64,000 nt of DNA, from positions 62,001 to 126,000 of the forward strand of contig JADQAV010000024.1 of assembly GCA_019775845.1 (NCBI GenBank), read 5' to 3'. The notes under the pieces are model-generated. The model did not search any database, was not told the DNA's origin, and was given only the letters and a program-made list of their open reading frames with translations. This DNA comes from Myrmaecium sp. VS I D KN 1 (taxonomy: Eukaryota > Ascomycota > Dothideomycetes > Valsariales > Valsariaceae). Position numbers and translations under genes: made by a program. This document shows, one piece after another, positions 1 through 11,041 of this stretch (the stretch's first letter is position 1; every line of letters starts with the position of its first letter).

Positions 1-2201
1 TGAAGACAATCTTTACGATGACGAGAAATGAAAGAAGGAGACATGATCACAAATGAGGTAATGAGGGATTGCAAAGCTGATGATGAAGATGATGGTGGTG
101 GTGTGGTAAGGCAGTGTGGTCCTCCTAGGCGTGAGCGCCTGAAGCTTCTGATTGGACCGAAACCTCACCCAGTGAAAGGAGTGAGCAAACACCCCCTTTC
201 TATGATCTTGAAAGAGCGAGAATATTGAAGAAAAGGGCTGATAGAGGCACTGGCAGTTGGTAGAAAGGCCTTATTTACCTGGCTAATCACATAACTCATA
301 TTAAAGAGCTTCATATTGCCGGACGCGCTCGACTTCAATGTTCGTGATATAAAGGTGTTGGAGTTGGGTATGTATGTACATTTACAGGCGTCGACGAGGC
401 CAGATTTATTCTCTACTATGTTATGTAAGCTCCGGAGCTGCCCCCTGTCAAGGTGTGCCTTCATCACGTGGCATAGCTTCGGATCTTGATCGTTTTGATC
501 TCGGTCCTTGAGGTGTGTTTTTAGGTTCCATCCATCTCAACTCGCTGGAGCTCTATACACTAATTTATATCCTAACCTCACCTATAACCCAGGAAGAGAT
601 CTCAAATACGCAAAAGATTAGGTAACATTCAGATGGCGCGGCAATGGTAGAGAAATCCTCCGCCAACGATGTATTCAGCTTACTTTCCATCGAAATGACC
701 CGTCCTTTGAACGACAACCACTCGGCATCCTCTTTCGTCTCGCCGGCGTCTCGAACTACCTATCCCTGAGCAATTCACCAGCTTCTTCCATCAGGCCCTC
801 GCTGTTTATTTCCATACAAGCGAGCAGAGGCCGCGAGCAGAAGCCTTCTTAGTTACCCATCTCTTCGACGGATCGTGAGAGCGTCCATCGGAGGCCTGGT
901 GAAAAACCTAGTAAGAGAGAGTCTGGCGGAGAGGTAAGAGGCTCCCCTGCGAGGCTTCCTTTCATAAGGCGCGATGAGAAAGTCATGTCGTGTTTATGTG
1001 AGGATGTTGCTGCTCGATCGATCCGAGCCTGAGGAGTGACAGTGCCGAGGTCTCCTTGCTTATTATGGGTTAGCGCTGGATAGATTGAATGCTCTGAGCC
1101 AAGTGAATCCGGAGTCCCTCCCGTCCCGCACTCCAGAGCCCGCGTCGTCACCCGCTCTCCAACAGCAGCAGGAGGTGATGAAAAATAGGAGTAGAGCGAA
1201 TGTCCAACGCGTCGATTGAAGCTTTCACTAGCCTTCTCTCGCACCAACGGCAGTCAAAACATCGCTTCTGCATCCAAAGTCAGTCATGTGCCCAGGTTGC
1301 ACGCATTCACGTCCTCCTGGGGAAAAAAGCAATTCAGGCTAAATGGAACGATGACCCCGACCGGGGAACCTGCATCTTTACCCCAGTGAACCCCCCCGGC
1401 GGCGGCGCCTTACCCCACACGCCTACACGCCCGCGGCTTGTCCTTCTCCACTCCACCCCGGCTTTCTGCTTGACTCGTCAGTTTCTCTCTCTTTCTGTGC
1501 TGCTTTTGTTTTCGATTCGCGTGTCACTGTGCTTTCTTCCTCACGTACCTCTGTCGTGTTTCTGTTTTCCAGCGACAATGTCGTTTCGTTCACGCCGTCT
1601 CTCCGCGGCGGCTCTTTAACCGGCTCACTCCTTCGTCGGTCCGGACCGAGGATAACTGCCGGCTTCCCCGAGTAATGTAGCGTGCCATCACGATACCGCC
1701 CAACCTTGTACCCCTGGTCTATGTAGGTAGGTAAATAGTCGTCCGGCAATCATGCCGGCAAAGGTGCCATCCGCTAAATAAGGTACTGTACTTCGCCATC
1801 ACCGTTGCTTCCTTCACGCCGCCGCACCCGGTCGAGTGGCTATTAGTTACCTATCGCTGCCACCCGCATCCCAATTTAACCGCCCGATTTATCCGCTGTA
1901 TATACCCTTTCCCCCACAAAAGTTCTAGGCACGAGGCTGCCAGAAAGAGACGTTATCGACTCCGGGGATGCGGATCGATTCTGGTGTGGATTCGTAGCTC
2001 CTCCCCGCCCCATCCTTTTGGTCTGGGGTAGGGTCAAAGCTGTATAACCGGGGGTATGGGGAAATATAAACCCTCTCTGATGCCCCACGAAGATCACCAC
2101 CCCCCCCTGCGTACTGGTTCTTCAGCTTCCATTTTTCCTTTTTCTTTCTCCATAGGGGCATCCAGTGACCCTCGCGCAGACATCCAGTTTTCCCAATAGT
2201 C
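1..2201. other. Left intergenic region, no gene supported
   Basis: I see no convincing gene here. The open frames (up to about 139 codons) are low-complexity, overlap on both strands and show no family resemblance. The stretch from about 1430 to 1620 is pyrimidine-rich on the plus strand, as is usual upstream of filamentous-fungal genes. The last several hundred bases should contain the promoter and 5' leader of the sugar porter that starts at 2202. A short GTAGGTAGGTA motif lies near 1721-1732; similar motifs recur in other intergenic parts of the window. Confidence 0.6.
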
Positions 2202-4198
2202 ATGGCTCCTGTCGGTGGTGGTGCCCAGTCCGAGTTCGAGGCCGCCGCGTTGGCGCGCCGGCAGGCGTTGGTGGGAGCGTCCGGTCCGATGGCCTTGGTG
2301 AAGAACGCGAGGGTGTTCGGCATCGCCTGCTTCGCGTGCTTGGGAGGGTTGCTGTACGGTTACAATCAGGGGGTGTTCAGTGGCGTCTTGACGATGACTT
2401 CTTTCAAAGAGCGTAGGTTGCCCGGGTCTGCTGCACTTGCGAGTGATTCTTATTTTCCCCCGCTGACAGCTCCGCAGATATGGGAAACTACATCGAAGAT
2501 CCGGACACCCTGGCGTGGAACACAACTATGGAGGGCTGGCTCACGTCCATCCTCGAGCTGGGCGCTTGGTTTGGCACCATGTATGCCGGCTTCCTCGCCG
2601 AGACGTTGTCGCGCAAATACGCCATCCTGATCAACGTCGCCATCTTTATTATCGGTGTGGTCGTCCAGACGACCGCCGTCACGAGCAGTGGCCACAACTC
2701 GATCTTAGGAGGCCGATTCGTGACCGGTAAGCACTCAGGATCCCCCTACCAGAGGGAGGAAGAAGGGACCGTGGCTAATGTCGTCCAGGCATGGGTGTGG
2801 GCTCACTCTCCATGATCGTGCCCATGTACAACGCAGAGATCGCACCGCCAGAGATCCGCGGAGCCCTCGTCGGTCTGCAGCAACTGTCCATCACCCTAGG
2901 GATCATGGTCAGCTTCTGGATCGACTACGGGACCAACTACATCGGTGGCACGGGCAAAGGCCAGAGCGAGACCGCCTGGCTGCTCCCCTTGTGCCTCCAA
3001 CTCGTCCCAGCCGTTCTGCTCGGTTCAGGCATGCTGTTCATGCCCTTCTCGCCCCGCTGGCTGGTGCACCACGGTCGAGAAGGCGAAGCGCGGCAAGTCC
3101 TGGCCCGGCTCCGCAGCCTGCCGCAGGACCACGAGCTCATTGAGATCGAATACGCTGAGATCAAGGCGCAGTCGCTGTTCGAGCAGCGTACGCTCGAGGA
3201 GCGCTTCCCCCACCTCCAACAGAAGTCCGCTTGGAACACTCTGAAGCTGTTAGGCAACCCCCTTCTCCCCCCGTGTTCTCCTTGCTAACTGTCCACAACA
3301 GGCAATTCGTCGCCATCGGCTCCCTGTTCAAGACCATGCCCATGTTCCGCCGCGTCATCGTCGCGACCGTCACCATGTTCTTCCAACAATGGACCGGCAT
3401 CAACGCCATCTTATATTACGCGCCGAGCCTCTTAAGCGGTTTCGGCATGTCCTCTAACACGACCTCATTGCTCGCCACCGGGGTCGTCGGCATCGCGATG
3501 TTCCTGGCGACCATTCCGGCGGTGATGTACGTCGACAAGCTGGGCCGGAAGCCCGTGCTTATCGCGGGCGCGCTGGGCATCGCGGCCTGCCACCTCATCA
3601 TCGCGGTCATCGTGGCGAAGAACGAGGGTCAGTGGGCGACCCATAAGGCGGCCGGATGGGCGGCCGTGGTCATGGTCTGGCTGTGCGTGATCCATTTCGG
3701 ATACAGCTGGGGCCCATGCGCATGGATCGTGGTAGCAGAAGTGTGGCCGCTATCCAACCGACCATACGGGATCGCGCTGGGAGCGTCGAGCAATTGGATG
3801 AACAGTAAGTCCCATCAATACCCCCCCCTTTCACCCAAACCCCCGACTGACGAGGACGACAAGACTTCATCGTCGGCCAGGTGACGCCGGACATGCTGAG
3901 CGGCATGACGTACGGGACGTACATCTTCTTCGGTCTGCTCACCTTCCTCGGCGCCTTCTTCGTCTACTTCTACGTCCCCGAGACGAAGAACCTGAGTCTG
4001 GAGGAGATGGACATCCTGTTCGGCAGCGAGGGCACCGCCGCCGCGGACGCGGAGCGCATGCGGGAGATCAACCGCGAAGTTGGCCTGGAGGATCTGCTGC
4101 GGAGGCAGGGCCTTGTGGACGGCGGAAGCGGGTCGCATGACGATAAGTTGGTGGAGAAGGAGGTCGTGGAGGGCGGGAAGCATGTTGAGACCTCATGA
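2202..4198 (+). CDS. MFS sugar porter (hexose/pentose type)
   Basis: Plasma-membrane sugar transporter of the major facilitator superfamily, about 585 residues. Five exons join in phase: 2202-2412, 2478-2726, 2789-3248, 3302-3804 and 3864-4198. The introns are 53-65 nt with GTAGGT, GTAAGC, GTTAGG and GTAAGT donors. Sugar-porter signatures are visible in order: RFVTGMGVGSLSMIVP, the PxSPRWL-like MPFSPRWLVHHGR, the QQWTGINAILYYAP segment of TM7, DKLGRKPVL, and PETKNLSLEEMD after the last helix. Twelve hydrophobic segments can be counted. The length fits a fungal sugar porter with a short N-terminal tail. Substrate cannot be read from sequence; hexose or pentose uptake is the family expectation. 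The start is the first ATG of exon 1 and lies about 40 residues before TM1. No metabolic partner genes adjoin it. Confidence 0.92.
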
Positions 4199-4743
4199 GC
4201 GTGAAGGAGGTTGGTTGAGTCGGGTTATAGCGAGGTGCAGCTCGGTATGGAGACCCTTTGACTACCAGGTTAGCTTATGTGATAGTCGTATGTATCGTAT
4301 CAATCACTTCTCTGCATCGTAACTGATGTCGTTACACACCGAAACGTTGTGGTGGGATAGGCTCGCAGCCTGAGGCAGCCAGCCTCAGCCTGATCCATGC
4401 CAAGAACGTAACGGGCATTCAGGGTCCGTCGCCGGAACCGGAACGACCACCCGACCGCCTTCAGTTTCCGCCCACACAAATGGAAAGACGATTCCGGCAG
4501 AAAAAGTGGCCCGGACGACTTTCCGCCCTTCATCCACAAGCTGTCCAGACCTCGGAAAACAACAACAACAATTGTGAATACACCCACACACACACGAACG
4601 ACGACGACGTCGGCGATCCACATCATTCCCTTGCTCGCAATTGGGGACTTACCACCTTCGAGTGAATTCCTCCCAATTCCAACGACGTCCTCGAAACAAA
4701 AACCAGAAACCCGCAACCGGCGCGCACGTGAAAAAGGATTCGC
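4199..4743. other. Intergenic, sugar porter to JIP5
   Basis: This stretch holds the 3' end of the sugar porter and the promoter and leader of JIP5. A CA-rich simple stretch lies around 4574-4600. No gene is seen. Confidence 0.6.
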
Positions 4744-6159
4744 ATGCGCAGCAACCGCTACAGCCTGCCGGACGCCCTGCTCCCCCGCCGCGACACCCTG
4801 CTCCCGAACGGCATGTTCGACATCGTGTGCGACCTGCCGCTGACGTCGGACCTGTTCGGCCTGGCCGCGCACCCGACCCGGCCCGTGGTCGCGGTCGGCT
4901 TGGCGGGCGGCCACGTGCAGACCTTGCGGCTGCCGCCGATCGAAGGAGAAGGTGGGGAGGAGGCCGAGGCCGAGGCGGAAGCGGATCTGTCCGCGCTGAG
5001 CAATGGGACCGGCGTGGTGGAGAGCGTGTGGCGGACGCGGCGGCATAAAGGGAGCTGTCGGGCGCTGGGCTGGAGCACGGACGGACGCGCGCTGTTCAGC
5101 GCCGGCACGGACGGCGTGGTTAAGGGTGCGGATGCGGAGACGGGCAGGGTGACGAGCAAGATTGGCGTCCCGGATGATGCGTAAGTGCTCACGACTTGAC
5201 GTCTCTCTTCATCCCACTTTCACAGAAACGGAGAGCTAATGGGATCCGGCGTGGTGCGTAGCTCGACCGGAAACCCGGACGAGCCATCCCTGCTGCACGT
5301 GCTCTCGCCGCAGACGCTGCTGCTGGCGACGGACAACAGCGCGCTGCACCTGTTCGACCTCCGGCAGAACCTGCTGGCGACCAACGCCCGGCCGAGCGGG
5401 ACGTACTACCCGCACGACGACTACATCTCCTCGCTGACGCCGCTGCCGCCGAGCGAGGCCTCCACCTCCGGCTTCCCGAAGCAGTGGGTCAGCACGGGCG
5501 GCAGCACGCTCGCCGTCACCGATCTGCGCCGCGGCGTGCTCGTCCGGAGCGAGGACCAGGAGGAGGAGCTGCTGAGCAGCGTGTTCGTCGGCGGCCTGGG
5601 CGCGCGCGGCACCTCCAAGGGCGAGAAGGTGCTCGTCGGCGGCGCGGGCGGGGTGATCACGATGTGGGAGCGCGGTGTGTGGGACGACCAGGACGAGCGC
5701 ATCGTCGTGGACAAGGGCGTCGGCGGCGGCGAGAGCATCGACTCCTTCGCCGTCGTCCCCGATGCTTTGGGCATGGGCAAGATGGTCGCGGCCGGGATGG
5801 GCGACGGCCGCGTCAAGCTGGTCAAACTGGGTGCCAACAAAGTCGTCGCCGAGCTGCGACACGACGAGGCCGAGGGCGTGGGCGCGTTGGCCTTCGACGT
5901 CGGCGGCCGCCTCATCTCCGGCGGCGGCACCGTCATCCGCGTTTGGCACGAGAAGATGGACGTCAATGGCGACGACGATGAGGACGATTCGGACTCGGAT
6001 GCCGACGACCGCGCCGCCGGCAAGAGACGCAAGGACAGCGACGACTCCGACTCCGACTCCGACAGCGACGACGGCGGTCGCCGGCGCCGCAAGAAGAAGA
6101 AGAAGGGCTCCAAGGGCAAGGCCCAGAACGGCATCCTCAAGTTCTCCGGCTTGGACTGA
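4744..6159 (+). CDS. JIP5: WD40-repeat ribosome biogenesis protein Jip5
   Basis: Nucleolar WD40 protein related to yeast Jip5 and animal WDR55, needed for making the large ribosomal subunit. Two exons, 4744-5180 and 5226-6159, with a 45-nt intron (GTAAGT donor, CACAG acceptor), encode 456 residues. The start [16 protein letters not shown] leads directly into the first blade, with the typical segment [16 protein letters not shown]. Later blades include [37 protein letters not shown] and [15 protein letters not shown]. The C-terminal tail from about residue 400 is highly charged: runs of Asp/Ser are followed by a poly-Arg/Lys stretch and the end ILKFSGLD. This tail is a usual feature of Jip5 and fits a nucleolar protein. 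The family call rests on the overall pattern and the tail. Confidence 0.88.
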
Positions 6160-7046
6160 CGAAGCGGTCCTGGGTTGTGGTGTAACCATTTCCCTCTCAT
6201 CTCTTTCTTTTCCCTTTTTTTTCTTTTCCCGGTTAATAACTCGTGAAGTGGCGGTTCTGCCCTCTTCTTTCTCTTTCTCTTTTTCTTTTGCTTGTACGAT
6301 ATACACCTTCGAAGCGACGCGAAGCGGGAGGATGAGGGAAAAAATAGCGCGGTCTCAGCGCAGCGTGATGCGGGCGAGACATGTGTGGTGTGCGTGCAGT
6401 ATGTGCAGGTGGTCAAGGATATTTGCTCACTAGACAGACGCACACAAAGCGAAGATGTCTAAGGTCTCGCCCTTTGACGTCTCCGGTTCATGTAGCAAAT
6501 GCGCAGTGCTTTGCGTGAGGTATGTACGACGCGACATCTCGGAGGGTCTTACCTACAGTATGGTTGCTCGGCGCCGCCGCGGGATATAAAAGCGTCCATC
6601 TTCTTTTCCTGTCTACCTTTCTTCTCATCCGCGCCGCTCATGGTTGTTATTTGTCGCTGCTTCACGCTGGGGATGGCGCGAAGGTGTCTCAAGCCGAATT
6701 GTTGAGGTGTCTGTTACAAACGACGCGTCTGTGACGCAGTACGCGACCTTTCACATCTTTTGATCAGTCAGTGCTTCTGCGACCGTCCTTCGCTTTTACC
6801 ATTCACACTCAGTAATTCGCTTCACCTTCACCGCCTCAGGTACGCACTACGCGTCGTCCTGATTGTTTGTTTATAAGTCGCTGCCTTCGCCTGTCACAGA
6901 TCCCTTGGACCTAACATATATTGCTCTCTACCGTTGCACTCAAACGTCCCTAAAACAACACTCGTTCATCATCTTCCAGTCGAAGCAAATTCGCAATCCC
7001 ATAGTCCAGACCAACCTTACGGAAAACTTGAAGTTTTGTGGGAAAC
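6160..7046. other. Intergenic, JIP5 to F-box gene
   Basis: Contains a T-rich downstream region after JIP5 (about 6188-6290) and the upstream region of the F-box gene. Short frames of under 75 codons have no recognisable content. No RNA gene is seen. Confidence 0.6.
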
Positions 7047-8885
7047 ATGGCAGCCACACAAGAAGCTGCCGTTCCGGATGATGTCGAGGTTCTATGCAGT
7101 CGAATCCCTGGCAGCCTGCCGGACTGGGACGAAGAACCTTCTTGGACTGGCAAGCGTCGCTCAACTTATGTTCCCACCATTTCGCTCCCGAATGAGCTGT
7201 TGGAGGAGGTCCTCACGTACCTCGAACCAGCAGACCTTAAGTCGCTCCGCCTGGTATGCAGCCAGCTTGAACGGGTCGCCGCTCGGCCATTGTTCCGAGC
7301 GGTGCGCTTCCTGCTAGAGCCGCACGTCATCCCCAAGCTCGTGGGCCTCGCCCAGCACCCCATCTATAGCCGGTATGTGAGGGAGATGGAGTTGCAGCAT
7401 ATCATCCTTGGGGCGCCGAAGAACCACAACAGAACGATTCTCCTGCGTATCGGCAATAACAGATTTCGAGGCTCGCTCGATGAGAATGACGACAAGTCCA
7501 CTCGGTTCATTCAAATGGCCACGGATGCATCAGGAATGCTGCTTCCAGGTGACAACCCCGGAAACAAGGACCCAGTGCGGCTTATTGATGCCAATCTCCG
7601 TGGAGCTCTTTCCCACATACTCGGCGTCCTGCTCAATTTTCAATTGCTGGAAACGGTCAGGTTTATCTTTTGGGCCAATGAGCCCGTTAAGGATGCCACT
7701 CACAACGTTCATCATCCCAAATTTGTGGAGAGCAACGGCCAGCACGACGCATTCCGCTTGCTGTCATCCTTCACTGCCAGACAGCTGCTCGTTTCCTCCA
7801 ATCTGACGTGCGGCTTGTACCGTCTGCACCAGGCCCTCCATCTAATCGCTCGCGCCCAGCCTCAGCAGACTGGGAATTCCTCCAAATGGGCGCCGTTGCC
7901 GTCATTTCCTCTTCTCCAGCGGCCGCAACTAATAGACCAGGAGCCACATTCATACGGCACGAGCTTCTACCGAAACGTCACCCACCTGACGTTGCTGGCC
8001 GCCGCACCGCCGCAAGATGGGTTCGACGGCTACTTGTGGATGCGAAATGCGCACAATTACCCCGACCTGCCGGCCCGTGTCACGTCCTTGACCATCACAG
8101 GCGACCCCGGGCAGATCGCGCTTGCATATCGGAAGGTTCTCTCTGCCAACCCGAGGAAATTTCCCATGTTACTGGACAACATCGTGAGCACGCGGGCCCA
8201 CAACCGGTGGACGCTGAAAGTGGTCAGGATGTCCCATCTGATTGTCCGCGCCCTGGAACTTCAGAGGCGTTACTTCGATAGGACGGCCAGTCGACCTCGT
8301 ATCATGTACTTCTCCGACGTTTACCTCGCCAGCGGGCGGTGGAAGGACTTAGCTCGGCTCTGGGTTGAGGCGGCAGCCAAGGAGGGCTTGGGAACGGTGA
8401 TGCAAGGCAAGCGCGGTTCCATCGTGCTTCCTGCTGGCCCTGTCGGTCTGGAGGAACATCAGCATTCCATGCATCGCTTGGTCATCGAAGGATGCAGGGA
8501 TTATGAGAACGTGGATGATGCGGACGGATATTATTTCCGAGCCCTGTTCGACCCGAACCGGATGGAATACTCAATCTACCCGGGCCGAAAGGCAAGTCTG
8601 TGGGAGAGATATCCGGGCCGTCTGGTCTTCATCTTCTATACTACGACCGTGCTGTGGTTAGAAGGCCTAGGGGCTCTGTGGATGCATTGTCGCACTTGGA
8701 CCCCGGGCCCGGCGCCGCTGTGGTTTCAGACGGTCTCCTTGTTTTGTACGATGTGGGTCCTCATTGTGACCATTGCGATGTGGCGGTCCGCACAGCTTGT
8801 CGATCGATCGAAGGTCAGATTCTTTGAATGGAATGGTGAGGTCAAGGCGGGACCAAGGTCTGGTCCTGTATGTAAGTATCTTTAA
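7047..8885 (+). CDS. F-box protein with C-terminal membrane segments
   Basis: Single-exon gene of 612 residues. The open frame also has a GTG at 7038, but the first ATG is at 7047 (MAATQEAAVPDD), which I take as the start. An F-box lies at about residues 47-95: SLPNELLEEVLTYLEPADLK followed by SLRLVCSQLERVAARPLFRAV. F-boxes bind Skp1 and place a substrate receptor in an SCF ubiquitin ligase. The middle of the protein matches nothing I know and has no obvious leucine-rich or WD repeats. Two strongly hydrophobic segments lie near residues 525-547 and 557-579, separated by a short loop; they would anchor the protein in a membrane as a hairpin. Near the end, GTAAGT at about 8874 could be a splice donor giving a different last few residues. 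The substrate is unknown. Confidence 0.8.
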   Translation: MAATQEAAVPDDVEVLCSRIPGSLPDWDEEPSWTGKRRSTYVPTISLPNELLEEVLTYLEPADLKSLRLVCSQLERVAARPLFRAVRFLLEPHVIPKLVGLAQHPIYSRYVREMELQHIILGAPKNHNRTILLRIGNNRFRGSLDENDDKSTRFIQMATDASGMLLPGDNPGNKDPVRLIDANLRGALSHILGVLLNFQLLETVRFIFWANEPVKDATHNVHHPKFVESNGQHDAFRLLSSFTARQLLVSSNLTCGLYRLHQALHLIARAQPQQTGNSSKWAPLPSFPLLQRPQLIDQEPHSYGTSFYRNVTHLTLLAAAPPQDGFDGYLWMRNAHNYPDLPARVTSLTITGDPGQIALAYRKVLSANPRKFPMLLDNIVSTRAHNRWTLKVVRMSHLIVRALELQRRYFDRTASRPRIMYFSDVYLASGRWKDLARLWVEAAAKEGLGTVMQGKRGSIVLPAGPVGLEEHQHSMHRLVIEGCRDYENVDDADGYYFRALFDPNRMEYSIYPGRKASLWERYPGRLVFIFYTTTVLWLEGLGALWMHCRTWTPGPAPLWFQTVSLFCTMWVLIVTIAMWRSAQLVDRSKVRFFEWNGEVKAGPRSGPVCKYL

Positions 8886-11041
8886 GAGACAGCAGAGATT
8901 GGCATTTGAGAAGGTCAGAGAGCAGACACCCTGGTTTGAAGGTTTTATATGTACTCACTTTCCCTTGCGATCGTGCATCCTTTCTTGCCAACTCAACTTT
9001 CTCTTTGGAGCCTGAGACAAAGGGACTGTTCTTTTTGTGCTAGTTGAATGTTGTAAATATGAAGCAGTCTGTTAATATTTTATGTCCGTGCTTCATGGCC
9101 TTCAGAATTGGAGTAACGCTTTCCTTGCCAAGAGATGATACGACTCCCAGACGCGATGAAGTTTCAATATGTGAGGATTCTATGAGAGAGATTGCGTGGT
9201 AGATTGGCCTATGGAATTGAGGTTGAGCAAAGAAGGAACCTTGTGCGAGACAAGATGTCCGTCGACGTTATTTCTACAGGGCCGTGCATGGGTGGGTGGG
9301 TAAGGAGAGTCCCTAAAGGGGAAACTGCGAACGTCAAAAAGACAATTAGATACAACCACAACGTATCGACTGTACATCCAAAACTTAGTAGGTCATACTG
9401 GCCTGTATACCTGTTATAAGACGATTCTAACTGACCTAGATTCCGAGAAGAGAAATGTATTCACCAAGTTTTTTCAGAAGGATTATGTCTTCCATTTCCA
9501 GACCCACTTAAGTTCAGCCTTCTTGGTTTGATATACAGTCTCGAAATCCAACTTTTTCTGCACGAGCCATCTCATCTCTGTTACAACTCTCCACCCATCT
9601 TTGCCTTACCGTTCGAAAGATCGTTTCAAGCTTTCATTCCCAAAGCTTCCCGCTGTGACCTTCGCGCTTCCGGCGGCGAAGGTCGGTTCGGCTTCGGGGC
9701 TGACGGGAAGAGGTGGATACCCAGAGGCCGGGAACGGATTCTTCTGCCTTTCGGCGGCTTCAATATAGAAGGAATGAGGTATGGATATACTTGGACCACT
9801 ACATACTTACAATTCAGATTGCTTACGAGTAGTCGAGCGCAGAATGGAGAAAATCCGTATCAGATTGAATACTATAACCAATCTAGTCTTTCTCTTCAGT
9901 GCTAGCCATATAACGTACTGATTCTACCCAGCGCTACCAGTGACGGAACCATAACTGCGTCTCTGCTCTTCCCGGACCAATGTTCTTGAAATCTGTTGAG
10001 GAGGTCGAAGCTGATCTTCTACCACAGCTGTGGTATCTTCTGCCACACGCAACGCAAGCTGGTCTGTCCAGCCGTTCTGGAAGCACAGAGGAACGTTAGA
10101 ACAGGAGGTGATCTCGTCCGCTGCGTTGGATTCGATCGAGTCTATTCAAAGATGCGGCAAGTAGAACCGCAAAGGATGTGCCTGTGAGAGGATGAATCCG
10201 CATGTTCCAAGACGCAGGCTCAGGCAGGGGGTGATCTGGGCGAGCGCCGGAAAAGTGTGGAGAATAAGCGGGGAGAGTGTCACGGCAAGGGCTCCCCGCG
10301 TTTCGGAAGCGGGGCGGCCCACTTCCCTGGTCACTATCCTCTCTAATCCCACCAGTCGCCCAGTCGTCTAGTCGTCCAGCCTGTCCATCAGCCTTCCCTT
10401 CCCCAGATTTTCCGTCCTCGGCATCCCCATCCGGCATTTCATCGAGCAAGCCACCAACGGGCCTAGCTTCGTCCTTTCAGTCCATCGCCTCCCCCCTCCG
10501 CCCTCACACAGCTCGTCCGGCCATCGAGGGTATCAACGCAGCGACAACGACGACAACAAGACGTCGTGCTAAGACGGGAGTCGAAGCGCCCCTTGGACCG
10601 TGCCATCCCTCACTCACCCTCGGATGTGCAACTTGCAGCGTCGTCATCTCCCCGGTGGCAGGCATGTCGGATCGTCCTGCTTCCGACACAATTCCGAGTT
10701 GGACCTCGGAAGTCTCCACCATCCTTGCCTGGCTTCCTGAACGGCTAGAATGGACGGCAACTCGTAACGTGCGGGGATTGCGCGCTGGCCCTGCCGGAGA
10801 GGCTAGAGGCTGACACTTTTTTTGAACGGCTTCAGGCTCTGTCTATCCTACTTGAAGGGTTGCGATCGCTCTCGCTGTTGGAAGAGCATCCCCTTATTTT
10901 CTAATCATTCACATTCCATCCCCGTCTTAATCTCAACTCCATCTCTATCCTTCACGTTGCGTCTTTTCTAGTCACTCTCCTTTCCTTACCATCAACCTCC
11001 TACACCAGTTTAGCTCTCCCCCAGCGACTGTCCACTGTACT
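8886..11041. other. 2.1-kb intergenic region
   Basis: No gene is supported. Frames such as 9528-9905 and 10277-10813 on the plus strand start with ATG but show no domain, and the second is dominated by Ser/Pro low-complexity sequence from CT-rich DNA. The last 250 bases are pyrimidine-rich and probably form the promoter and leader of the MFS gene at 11042. A non-coding RNA cannot be excluded. Confidence 0.5.

Noticed and set aside
165-467. 100-codon minus frame near the left edge
   Set aside because: No family resemblance and no supporting neighbour; could be the end of a gene outside the window, but there is not enough to call it.
5236-6443. Long minus-strand frames (up to 356 codons) opposite JIP5
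   Set aside because: They are the mirror of the GC-rich JIP5 coding sequence, with Ala/Leu/Val-rich low-complexity translations.
10277-10813. 178-codon plus frame upstream of the DHA1 transporter
   Set aside because: Ser/Pro low complexity from CT-rich promoter DNA; no domain and no splice partner.
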